A DNA stretch of 64,000 bases from Couchioplanes azureus (GTDB lineage: Bacteria; Actinomycetota; Actinomycetes; Mycobacteriales; Micromonosporaceae). Under the pieces are notes generated by a model. The model was not told the origin of the DNA, ran no database searches, and saw only the letters and a list, made by a program, of their open reading frames with translations. The stretch lies in NCBI RefSeq assembly GCF_014648355.1, contig NZ_BMQY01000009.1, positions 186,001 to 250,000 on the forward strand, written 5' to 3'. Of this stretch, positions 32,036-39,789 are shown in pieces (positions within the stretch are counted from its first letter, which is position 1; every line of letters begins with the position of its first letter). The translations under genes were made by a program, and so were the position numbers.

Positions 32036-32150
32036 GCGGCGTGTCCCGGCGTCTGATGGCGGCGTGTCGCGGCGTCTGGCGGCGGCGTGTCGCGGCGTCT
32101 GGCGGCGGCGTGTCGCGGCGTCCGGCGGCGGCGTGTTCCGGCGCCTGGCG
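32036..32150. repeat. Five tandem copies of a 23-base repeat
   Basis: Copies start at 32036, 32059, 32082, 32105 and 32128; the unit is close to GCGGCGTGTCGCGGCGTCTGG plus two bases. Copies 2 and 3 are identical and the outer ones diverge. It lies in the 219-base spacer between ligB and the convergent membrane protein gene and is not part of a gene. Confidence 0.95.
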
Positions 32151-32229
32151 GCGTCGCTGGATCGTGCGCGGTGCCCCTGTGGCCTCTGTCGGGGACGTCC
32201 AGGAACTGACCGCTGCTGCGGGATCGGGG

Positions 32230-32829
32230 TTACAGGGCGGCCAGCGATCTGACGTAGTTGACCTGCTGGTGGACGAACGTGACCTGTGCCTGGTCCGTCA
32301 CCGGTATCCGGGCCACATACTGCCGGGTCCCGTTCGTCAGACTCACCTGCACCGTTCCCCGCGGGATCGTCACCTTGACCAGCAGGAACAGCAGGCTGAA
32401 CACCGTGAGGACACAGAACCCCACGATCGACGCCACGATCGCCCAGGTCGGGATCTTCGTCTCGTGGTGCCAGTAGTCGCTGACCGTCCAGGTCGACCCC
32501 GCGAGCGGGATGTCTCCGGCCGGGGTGTGGACGACCGTGGACGTCACCCCCATGTCGCCGATCTGGACGATGACCGGGCCCGGCGCGGCCCACGCGTCCG
32601 AGGCGGGCACGGACGAGGCCAGCGGCGATGCGGGCGGCGGCGAAGCGGACGGAAATGAGACGGGTGGTGAGGCCGCCGGGGGATACGAGGCGGGCGGCGA
32701 GGAAGCGGGCGGAAACGAGGCGGGCGGTGGTGAACCGGGCGCCGGTGAAGTGGGCGGGAACGAAGCGGGCGGGGGCGGGGCGGGCACGCTCCACGGGTCG
32801 CTCGGGGCCGGATCCTGGGGGAACGTCAC
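32230..32829 (-). CDS. Proline-rich membrane protein with one or two C-terminal helices
   Basis: From the GTG at 32829 the protein has 199 residues. Residues 1-75 are a proline/serine/alanine repeat (PPASFPP-type), followed by a conserved-looking domain with GDMGVTSTVVHTPAGDIPL and WTVSDYWHHETKIPTW, a membrane helix (about 137-160) and a short extracellular or cytoplasmic beta segment. It resembles the DUF6232-type proteins of actinobacteria, but I am unsure. The start is supported by a TAGGGT box seven bases upstream. A GTG at 32859 is an alternative. Confidence 0.75.
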   Translation of the reverse strand: MTFPQDPAPSDPWSVPAPPPPASFPPTSPAPGSPPPASFPPASSPPASYPPAASPPVSFPSASPPPASPLASSVPASDAWAAPGPVIVQIGDMGVTSTVVHTPAGDIPLAGSTWTVSDYWHHETKIPTWAIVASIVGFCVLTVFSLLFLLVKVTIPRGTVQVSLTNGTRQYVARIPVTDQAQVTFVHQQVNYVRSLAAL

Positions 32830-32836
32830 CCCCAAA

Positions 32837-32842
32837 ACCCTA
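32837..32842 (-). promoter_or_regulatory. Leaderless -10 box of the proline-rich membrane protein
   Basis: TAGGGT on the minus strand, then seven bases, then the GTG at 32829. Confidence 0.5.
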
Positions 32843-32883
32843 GCCGGGCACGAGAACACCCGAAAAGCCCAGCGGGCACCGGA

Positions 32884-33687
32884 TCAGGACGGCGCGGCCC
32901 CGGCGCGCTGATCGGCCTCCTCCACCCGGTCCAGCCGCTTCTTCGGCGTGTCCCCGTGTGCCTCCTTGCGGGCCTGCCACCCGTACGCCAGGAGCGCCAT
33001 CACCGCGAACGTCCACCACTGGACCGCGTAGCCGCCGTTCTGCCACGCGTCCTCGTGGTTGATCGGGATCGGGGAGTACCCCTCCGCCGGCTCGCTCTGC
33101 AGGATGTAGGCGCCGTACACGGGATAGGGAAGCTTTTCCGCCAGCCCGGGCAGCGCGATCCGGCGGGTGTCGATGCGGCCGTCCCGCTGCGTGATCGGCG
33201 CCGGGCGGCTCTCCGAGAGGTGGAGCCGGCCCACCACCGTCACCTCGCCCGCCGGGGGAGGGGGTGCCACCGGCGGGGACACCGCGTCGCCGTTGGCGGA
33301 GGGGACCCAGCCGCGGTCCACCAGCACCGCCGTCCCGTCGGTGAGGACCAGCGGGGTCAGGATCTCGAAGCCCACCTTGCTGCTGACCGTACGCCCGCGG
33401 GCCTGGATCTCGTGCGTGGCGTCGTACCGTCCCGTCACGGTGACCTTCGTCCACGCCTTGTCCTCGCCGGGCCGCTCGCCCAGCGTGCCCGTCGCGGTGG
33501 GCTTGGCCAGCACGGACGTCAGCGGCGCCGGTGGCGTCGCATCGGCGGCGTCGATGCGCTCGTTGACCGCTTTGCGCTCCTGGTACCGGTGGAGCTGCCA
33601 GTTGCCGAGGAACACCATGGCCACCGAGGCGGCCACGGTCAGCGCCGCCGCGGCGAGCCAGCGGGGGGTCAGCAGGAACCGGTACAC
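32884..33687 (-). CDS. SURF1 family cytochrome oxidase assembly protein
   Basis: This 267-residue protein has the SURF1 layout: an N-terminal helix (about 12-30) ending in the signature GNWQLHRYQERK, a periplasmic-side domain with VGFEILTPLVL and VDRGWVPS, and a C-terminal helix (about 222-240) after NGGYAVQWWTFAVMAL. SURF1 helps assemble heme-copper oxidase, probably heme a insertion. Its GTG lies six bases from a TAGCCT box. It is divergent from cobB. Confidence 0.93.
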   Translation of the reverse strand: MYRFLLTPRWLAAAALTVAASVAMVFLGNWQLHRYQERKAVNERIDAADATPPAPLTSVLAKPTATGTLGERPGEDKAWTKVTVTGRYDATHEIQARGRTVSSKVGFEILTPLVLTDGTAVLVDRGWVPSANGDAVSPPVAPPPPAGEVTVVGRLHLSESRPAPITQRDGRIDTRRIALPGLAEKLPYPVYGAYILQSEPAEGYSPIPINHEDAWQNGGYAVQWWTFAVMALLAYGWQARKEAHGDTPKKRLDRVEEADQRAGAAPS

Positions 33688-33693
33688 GACCCG

Positions 33694-33699
33694 AGGCTA
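33694..33699 (-). promoter_or_regulatory. Leaderless -10 box of the SURF1 gene
   Basis: TAGCCT on the minus strand, then six bases, then the GTG at 33687. Confidence 0.5.
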
Positions 33700-33791
33700 C
33701 CGACGCGGGCTGGCGGTTGGCAGGTAGGGTGCGACTTCCGGCGGCCAATATCACGTCGGCGGCGTTTTCCGTATCCCCGAGGGAGCCACTG

Positions 33792-35483
33792 ATGACCACC
33801 CAATCACGTCTGGTGGTGAGCGCCCCCTCGTCCGGGCACGGGAAGACCGCGATCGCGGTGGGGCTGCTGGCCGCCTGTGCCGCGCGAGGTGTGCCCGCGG
33901 CCGGCTTCAAGGTGGGCCCGGACCACACCGACGCCGCATACCTGGGTCTCGCCGCCGGCCGGCCCGGCCGCAACCTCGATCCCCGCCTGGTCGGCGCGCA
34001 CCGCGTCGCCCCGCTGTTCGCGCACGGCGCGGCCGGCTCGCAGGTTGCCGTCATCGAGGGCGCGATGGGCCTGTTCGACAGCCTGACGGGCCAGCCCGAG
34101 ATCGACGGTACGGCGGCGGTAGCGGCCGCCCTGCGCGCCCCGGTCCTGCTCGTCGTGGACGTCGCCGCGATGGGGCATTCGCTCGCCGCGCTGGTGCACG
34201 GCTTCCGGATGTTCGACGAGATGGTGCACCTCGGCGGCGTCGTGCTGAACCGGGTGGCGTCGCCGCGGCACGAGGAGATGCTGCGTACCGCCCTGGACGA
34301 CATCGGGATGCCCGTGCTCGGCGCGCTCCGCCGCGGTGACCTGCCCGCGATCCTGCCGGCTCGCGCGCAGGGCCCGGTGCCGGTCGCCCACCGTACGGTG
34401 GAGGCCGTCCGCGCCGTACGCCGACTGGGTGAAATCGTCGCCGAAGCCCTGGATCTCGACCGCATCATGGCGCTGGCGAACACCGCTCCGGCGCTGCCCG
34501 GCGCGCCCTGGTCCCCGGCGGACGCCCTCGCCGAGGCCACCGGCGAACCACCGCTGCGGCCGGAGCACCGCCCGGTGATCGCCCTCGCCGGCGGTCCGGG
34601 CGCGCCGTACACGTACGTGGAGACCGCGGAGCTCCTGACGGCGGCCGGCGCCGACGTCGCGGTGATCGACCCGCTCCGTGACGAGGCCCTCCCGCCCGGG
34701 ACCCGGGCCCTCATGATCGGCGCGGGCCTCCCGGAGGAGTACGCGGAGGAGCTCTCCGCGAACCGCCGCCTGTGCGCCGCCGTCGCGCAACTCGCCCACG
34801 ACGGCGGCCCGATCATCGCCGAGGGGGTCGGCCTGCCCTGGCTGACCCGCGACTTCGACGGCCGCCCGATGTGCGCAGTCCTCGACGCGTCCGCGACGAC
34901 GGCCGCCCAGACGGTGGCCGGCTACCGCGAGGCGACGGCGCCGGCCCCGTCCGCCCTCGCGCCGGCCGGGGTGCGGATCACCGGTTACAAGCAGCACCGC
35001 GCGATCGTCACGCCGCGTGCCGGGCAGGTTCCGGCGTGGACGTGGTCGGGAGGGCATCCCGAGGGCTTCGTCTGGCGGCAGGTGCACGCCTCGCAGCTGG
35101 GGCTGCACTGGGCGGGTGCGCCGGAGATCGCCCGCCGGGTCGTCGCAGCGGCGTTGCCGGTCGCGGTCCAGGCCCCGGCGACCGTGCAGGTCTCGGTTCC
35201 GGTACCGCCCGGGATGATCGCCGGTTCACCGGCAGGTCCGGCGGCCGCCGGCCAGCTGGGTGCCGCACCACAGAGTGCCGGGCCGTTGCATGCCGGTCCG
35301 CAGGGTGCCCGGCCGCAGGGTGCCGGTCCGCAGAGTGCCCGGCCGCAGAGTGCCGGTCCGCAGGGTGCCGGGCCGTCGGGCCCGGTGCCGGCTCAGCCGG
35401 CCTCTTCCCCCGCCGGCTCACCCGGCGACGACCCGGGCGAGGTCACCCTGTCGCTCTCGGCCGTGACACCCACCAACCCCTGA
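33792..35483 (+). CDS. cobB: Cobyrinate a,c-diamide synthase family protein lacking the glutaminase cysteine
   Basis: The 563-residue protein has the CobB/CbiA N-terminal ATPase domain (P-loop SAPSSGHGKTAIAVGLL; FKVGPDHTDAAYLGLAAG) and a C-terminal domain with the family landmark GAGLPEEYAEELSAN. Where family members read AECGGLMYL with the catalytic Cys, this protein reads AEGVGLPWL, with Gly345 at the Cys position. Glutamine hydrolysis should therefore fail unless ammonia or another subunit supplies nitrogen. From about residue 456 there is an extra tail of some 100 residues with PQGAG/PQSAR repeats. The ATG has a GGGAG site. Confidence 0.85.
   Translation: MTTQSRLVVSAPSSGHGKTAIAVGLLAACAARGVPAAGFKVGPDHTDAAYLGLAAGRPGRNLDPRLVGAHRVAPLFAHGAAGSQVAVIEGAMGLFDSLTGQPEIDGTAAVAAALRAPVLLVVDVAAMGHSLAALVHGFRMFDEMVHLGGVVLNRVASPRHEEMLRTALDDIGMPVLGALRRGDLPAILPARAQGPVPVAHRTVEAVRAVRRLGEIVAEALDLDRIMALANTAPALPGAPWSPADALAEATGEPPLRPEHRPVIALAGGPGAPYTYVETAELLTAAGADVAVIDPLRDEALPPGTRALMIGAGLPEEYAEELSANRRLCAAVAQLAHDGGPIIAEGVGLPWLTRDFDGRPMCAVLDASATTAAQTVAGYREATAPAPSALAPAGVRITGYKQHRAIVTPRAGQVPAWTWSGGHPEGFVWRQVHASQLGLHWAGAPEIARRVVAAALPVAVQAPATVQVSVPVPPGMIAGSPAGPAAAGQLGAAPQSAGPLHAGPQGARPQGAGPQSARPQSAGPQGAGPSGPVPAQPASSPAGSPGDDPGEVTLSLSAVTPTNP
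35260..35385 (+). repeat. In-frame 15-base repeats in the cobB tail
   Basis: About seven or eight units based on CCGCAGGGTGCCGGT encode PQ(G/S)A(G/R) pentapeptides at residues of about 490-532. No function is known for such a tail in CobB. Confidence 0.85.
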
Positions 35484-35568
35484 CGGGTACGGCCGGAGTC
35501 CCGCTTCCGGAAGGTCGGTCTCCGCTCGTGGCGCACGGCGTGTCGGGGCTCGACACACCGTCCGGCAA

Positions 35569-35591
35569 TTGTCGGAGAGCGGCTTTACGGT
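35569..35591 (+). promoter_or_regulatory. RecA-independent DNA-damage (PafBC-type) promoter of the DinB-like gene
   Basis: TTGTCGGAG, eight bases, TACGGT matches the RecA-NDp consensus TTGTCRGTG-N8-TANNNT at every position but one. The start codon is 29 bases after the -10 box with an AAGGGAG ribosome site between. The 14 bases CCGG(C/A)AATTGTCGG are shared with the ligB promoter. Confidence 0.65.
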
Positions 35592-35620
35592 GGGAGGGTC
35601 AGCGAGAAGGGAGAACGGCC

Positions 35621-36223
35621 GTGGCAGATCGTGTGCCCCTGGACTTCGACCCGCCGGTCCGTCGGATCCGGGCACTGCTCTTCGGCGTCACCGACGAGCA
35701 TCTCACCGCACCGACGCCCTGTCCCGAGTGGTCGGTCGGCGACCTGCTCGATCACCTGATGGGTCTCTGCTGGGCGTTCACCCAGGCGGCGCAGAAGAAG
35801 ACCGACGCCGTCACCGCCTCGCCGCCGCCCCCGCCTTCCGCGGCGAACCTCTCGCCCCACTGGCGCAGCCGGCTCCCCGTGGTCCTCGAAGACCTCTCCA
35901 CCGCCTGGAAGCAACCGACCGCCTGGGAAGGCACGGCCCAGGCCGGCGGCGTCACCATGCCGGCCGCCGCCATGGGCACCGTGGCGATCAACGAGCTCGT
36001 CATGCACGGCTGGGACCTGGCCCGCGCGACCGGCCAGGAATACGCCGTGGACCCGCGCATCCTCGAGCACCTGATCGAGTTCCTGTCCCAGGGCCCGGAG
36101 GAGGGCACCCCCGGCCTCTTCGGCCCCGTGATCGACACCGACGACGAGGCGACACTCCTCGACCACGCGGTCGCCCTCGCAGGCCGCAACCCCCACTGGC
36201 GCCCCGCCCCAGCCGCCCGCTGA
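35621..36223 (+). CDS. TIGR03086-type DinB-superfamily protein (mycothiol-dependent isomerase-like)
   Basis: This 200-residue helical protein has the family features: CPEWSVGDLLDHLMG near residue 35 with a metal-binding histidine, and LVMHGWDLARATGQ near 127 with the second histidine. Relatives are metal-binding four-helix proteins of the DinB/maleylpyruvate isomerase group that use mycothiol. The substrate is unknown. GTG start with AAGGGAG site. The RecA-NDp-like promoter in front suggests induction by DNA damage. Confidence 0.85.
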   Translation: MADRVPLDFDPPVRRIRALLFGVTDEHLTAPTPCPEWSVGDLLDHLMGLCWAFTQAAQKKTDAVTASPPPPPSAANLSPHWRSRLPVVLEDLSTAWKQPTAWEGTAQAGGVTMPAAAMGTVAINELVMHGWDLARATGQEYAVDPRILEHLIEFLSQGPEEGTPGLFGPVIDTDDEATLLDHAVALAGRNPHWRPAPAAR

Positions 36224-36300
36224 CAGATCCGGGCTCCACCATCCGGCCCACTCCTGGTGTGGCTCGGCGGCGCGTGCGCGAGGCGGCGCGCGGACGAGGC

Positions 36301-36409
36301 CGCCGGGTGGGCTCGGCCCGCGGACCAGAACGCCGGGTTCGGCTCGGCCACGCGCAGACCAGAACGCGGGTCCCGCTCGGCCTCGCGCGGACCAGAACGC
36401 CGGGTGAGG
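36301..36409. repeat. Three and a half tandem copies of a 30-34-base repeat
   Basis: Units at 36301-36330, 36331-36364 and 36365-36397, plus a partial copy, share CGCCGGGT, GCTCGGCC and GCGGACCAGAA. They fill the spacer between the DinB-like gene and the end of the PBP gene and are non-coding. Confidence 0.85.
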
Positions 36410-36435
36410 CCCAGCGGGGTGCGGAAGAGGCCGCG

Positions 36436-38673
36436 TCAGTCGCCGTCGCGCCAGTTGCCGTTGCCGTCGCCGTCGCCGTCGCGCCGGTCGTTGTTGTCGC
36501 GGTTGTCGTTGCCGTGGACCATTTCCGCGGGTGGTGGGGTGAACTTGGCCTTGGGGAGGCCCTTGAGGGCGTCCTTCAGCGTCTCCGCCACCGTGAACTT
36601 CGAGATCGTTCCCCGACTGGTTCCCACCGTGTTGTCCGGGTTGTCGGGATCGGCCACGAAGGCCGCCGCCGCCAGCTGCGGGGTGTAGCCGCAGAACCAG
36701 GCGCTCCGGTTGCTGTCCGTCGTCCCGCTCTTGCCGGCCACCGGCCGCCTCAGGGTCGCGTGCACCATCGGCGAGGTCGACCAGCCCCCGCAGCCTCCCT
36801 CGGCCGCGCCGTAGCCCGTCACGCAGCGGGCCGCGTCGGTCGCCGCCTGGGCCACCTGGGGGCTCAGCTCCTGGTGGCAGCGCGGCCCGGCGACCTTCTT
36901 GCCCTCGAACTCCAGGCTGGCCCCGTCCCGGGTGTTGATCATCTGGACCGGGATGGGCTGGCAGTACTTGCCCTCGGCCGCCAGGGTGGCGAAGACGTTG
37001 GCCATCTCGATGGGCGTCGCGTCGCTCACGCCGAGGGTGAACGCCCCCCAGCCGCTGGCGTGCTCGGGTCGCGCGTACTTCTGGTCGATCTCCGTACGCC
37101 ACTTCAGGCCGAGCCGTTCCGCCATCCGGACCGCCTTCTCCGCGCCCACCTTCTGCTCGAGCTGGACGAAGTACGTGTTGACCGACTTGCCGAAGCCGCT
37201 CCACATGGTCTGCCGGCCGGTCATCGACTTGCTGGAGTTCTTCGGGCACCAACGGATGCCGCAGGTGGCCGGGCCCGGCGCGGTGATGTACTTCGTCACG
37301 AAGCGCTGCGGGGAGTAGAAGCTCGTGCTCAGCGGCATGCCCTCCTCCAGCGCCGCCAGCATGGTGAAGATCTTGAAGGTGGATCCGGCCTGGTAGCCGG
37401 CCATGTCGCCGCCGCCGAGGAGCGGGTTGACCGTGTTGGGGTAGTTGCCGCGGACCTGGTCGCGCCGGCGGCGGTCGCTGTGCTCGCCGTTGTCGCTCTG
37501 GTCCAGCGAGTAGCGGCGGTTCACCGCCATCGCCCTGATGCGGCCGGTGCCCGGCTCGATCACGACCTCGCCGTGGGCGTACACGCTGCGGCGCTTCTCC
37601 TTGTCCAGGATGTGCTTCATCGCCGACGCCTGGATCTTCGGGTCGAGGCTGGTGACCACCTTGTAGCCGCCGCGGCGCAGGTTGGCGAGGCGTTCCTGCG
37701 CGCTGGCGCCGAAGGCGGGCTGTTCCATCCACCAGTTGCGCAGGTAGTCGCAGAAGAAGCCCCAGTCGTTCTCCTCCTGGGGCACCGACACGCAGTCGTT
37801 CGGCGGCGACGTCAGGTTGAGCCTGATCTTCGCCTTCTGGGCCGACCGGGCCTGCGCCTGGGTGATCGAGCCCATCTCGAGCATCTGGTCGATGACGTAG
37901 TTGCGCCGGTCGGTCGCCGCGCGCTGGTCGTTGACCGCGGGGTCGTACGCCGAGGGTGCCTTGACCAGGCCGGCGAGCAGGGCCGCCTCGGTCAGGCTCA
38001 GGTCCCTGGGCGTCTTGGAGAAGAAGACCTCCGAGGCCGCGAAGATTCCGTACGCGCGGTGCCCGAAGTACGCCGAGTTCAGGTACCGCTGCAGGATCTC
38101 CTGCTTCGAGATGCGCTGCTCCAGTTCGATGGCGAGGCGCATCTCGCGCAGTTTGCGCTCGGTGGTCTGCTCGGTGGCCTCGAGCGCCTCCTTGGGCGTC
38201 TTCGCGCCGTCGCGCAGGGCCATCCGTACGTACTGCATGGTCAGCGTCGACGCGCCCTGCGAGACGCCGCCGGCCTGCTGGTTCGCGACGAAGGCGCGGG
38301 CGACGCCCTTGGGGTCGACGCCGTTGTGCTGGTAGAACCGGGTGTCCTCCGAGGCCACGATCGCGCTCGTGATGAACGGCGACATGTCCTCGATCTTGGT
38401 CGGCTTGCGGTGCTCCTCGTAGAACATGGTGAGCAGCGTCTTGCCGTCCCTGGCGTACACGTAGGTGGTCTGCGCCGACGGCACGACCGTGAGCTGCTCG
38501 GGCATGCTCTGCAGGGCGTCCGCACCGGTCTTCGCCCCGACGCCGGCGAGGGCGACCAGCGGGAAGAGCAAGCCGGCGATCGCAAGTCCGGCGATGAGTC
38601 CGGCCCGGATGAGCGGGGCGAGTCGTCCAGCTTTGGCGAGTCCGGTCTTCGTCACCCTTCGAAGGTATGACAA
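36436..38673 (-). CDS. Class A penicillin-binding protein (transglycosylase/transpeptidase)
   Basis: This 745-residue protein builds and cross-links peptidoglycan outside the membrane. It has one N-terminal helix (about 22-45), a GT51 transglycosylase domain (EDTRFYQHNGVDPKGVARA near residue 108; QGASTLTMQYVR), and a transpeptidase domain with STFK at 431-434, SVN in GKSVNTYF and KSGTT in VAGKSGTT. The tail is Asn/Asp/Arg-rich and repetitive. The start is TTG with a GAGG site; a GTG six codons later is an alternative. It is similar to PonA-type proteins. Confidence 0.94.
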   Translation of the reverse strand: MSYLRRVTKTGLAKAGRLAPLIRAGLIAGLAIAGLLFPLVALAGVGAKTGADALQSMPEQLTVVPSAQTTYVYARDGKTLLTMFYEEHRKPTKIEDMSPFITSAIVASEDTRFYQHNGVDPKGVARAFVANQQAGGVSQGASTLTMQYVRMALRDGAKTPKEALEATEQTTERKLREMRLAIELEQRISKQEILQRYLNSAYFGHRAYGIFAASEVFFSKTPRDLSLTEAALLAGLVKAPSAYDPAVNDQRAATDRRNYVIDQMLEMGSITQAQARSAQKAKIRLNLTSPPNDCVSVPQEENDWGFFCDYLRNWWMEQPAFGASAQERLANLRRGGYKVVTSLDPKIQASAMKHILDKEKRRSVYAHGEVVIEPGTGRIRAMAVNRRYSLDQSDNGEHSDRRRRDQVRGNYPNTVNPLLGGGDMAGYQAGSTFKIFTMLAALEEGMPLSTSFYSPQRFVTKYITAPGPATCGIRWCPKNSSKSMTGRQTMWSGFGKSVNTYFVQLEQKVGAEKAVRMAERLGLKWRTEIDQKYARPEHASGWGAFTLGVSDATPIEMANVFATLAAEGKYCQPIPVQMINTRDGASLEFEGKKVAGPRCHQELSPQVAQAATDAARCVTGYGAAEGGCGGWSTSPMVHATLRRPVAGKSGTTDSNRSAWFCGYTPQLAAAAFVADPDNPDNTVGTSRGTISKFTVAETLKDALKGLPKAKFTPPPAEMVHGNDNRDNNDRRDGDGDGNGNWRDGD

Positions 38674-38703
38674 AAAGCCTCATGTCCTGACGGAACGGCC
38701 GAA

Positions 38704-39789
38704 GTGACCTCGGGTTTCCCATCCGGCATGCTGAGCGCTGTGGAGATGGATCTGCACCACCACGGCGACGCCGAGGTGGCACCCGGGATGGTCGATCTGG
38801 CGGTCAACGTCCGGCGGCACCCGATGCCCCGCTGGCTCGCCGATCCGATCGCGGCGACCCTGACCGGCTTGGCCGCCTATCCGGACGCCACCCGGGCCAC
38901 CGCCGCCGTCGCGCGGCGGCACGGCCGGACCCCGGCGGAGGTCCTGCTCACCGCCGGCGCCGCGCAGGCCTTCGTGCTGATCGCCCGGGCGGTCGCGGCG
39001 CGCCGCCCGGTGGTCGTGCATCCCCAGTTCACCGAGCCGGAGGCGGCCCTGCGCAACGCCGGTCACCACGTGGGCCGGGTGCTGCTCGGCGAGCCGGACG
39101 GCTTCCGCCTGGACCCGGCGAGCGTGCCGGACGACGCCGACCTGGTCTTCGTCGGCAACCCCACCAACCCGACGTCGGTCCTGCACCCCGCCGCGGACCT
39201 CGCCGCGCTCGCCCGGCCGGGTCGCATCCTCGTCGTCGACGAGGCCTTCTCGGACACCACGTGGCGGGCCGGCGTGACCGGCGAGCCCGAGTCGCTCGCG
39301 GCTCGTACCGACCTGCCCGGCCTGGTCGTCCTGCGCAGCCTGACCAAGACCTGGGGCCTGGCGGGCCTGCGGATCGGCTACGTCCTGGCGGCACCCGAGG
39401 TGATCGGCCGGCTGGCCGCGGCCCAGCCGTTGTGGGCGGTGTCGACTCCGGCCCTCGCGGCGGCCGAGGCCTGCGCGTCGCCGGTGGCCGTCGCCGCCGA
39501 GCGCGACATCGCCGCCGCCCTCGCCGCCGAGCGCGACCATCTGGTTGCCGGCCTGCGCAACGTGCCGGATGTCACTGTTGCCGGCGAGCCGGCCAGCGCC
39601 TTCGTCGCCGTACGCCTCTCCGGCGCCGCCCAGGTGCGCCTTGAGCTGCGCAAACGCGGGTACGCGGTGCGCCGCGGCGACACCTTCCCGGGGCTGGGCG
39701 CCGACTGGCTGCGGATCGCCGTACGCGACACTGCCACCAGCGACGCGTTTCTGGCGGCGCTGACCGACGTGGTGAAGGAGCGACCGTGA
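38704..39789 (+). CDS. cobC: PLP-dependent CobC (Rv2231c-like) threonine-phosphate decarboxylase
   Basis: This 361-residue fold-type I aminotransferase-like enzyme has FVGNPTNPTSV, VVDEAFSD (PLP pyridine aspartate), the Schiff-base lysine in RSLTKTWGLAGLRIGY, and a C-terminal arginine. It should make aminopropanol phosphate for the cobalamin side arm. Beginning residues near DLHHHGDAEVAPG are shared with mycobacterial Rv2231c. Several starts are possible (GTG 38704, ATG 38728, ATG 38746). It overlaps cobT by four bases. Confidence 0.9.
   Translation: MTSGFPSGMLSAVEMDLHHHGDAEVAPGMVDLAVNVRRHPMPRWLADPIAATLTGLAAYPDATRATAAVARRHGRTPAEVLLTAGAAQAFVLIARAVAARRPVVVHPQFTEPEAALRNAGHHVGRVLLGEPDGFRLDPASVPDDADLVFVGNPTNPTSVLHPAADLAALARPGRILVVDEAFSDTTWRAGVTGEPESLAARTDLPGLVVLRSLTKTWGLAGLRIGYVLAAPEVIGRLAAAQPLWAVSTPALAAAEACASPVAVAAERDIAAALAAERDHLVAGLRNVPDVTVAGEPASAFVAVRLSGAAQVRLELRKRGYAVRRGDTFPGLGADWLRIAVRDTATSDAFLAALTDVVKERP

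Noticed and set aside
35585..38782. A 1065-codon open frame on the minus strand over the PBP gene
   Set aside because: It is the GC-rich shadow of the class A PBP, which has all catalytic motifs in the other frame; the translation is Arg/Pro/Gly-rich without domains.
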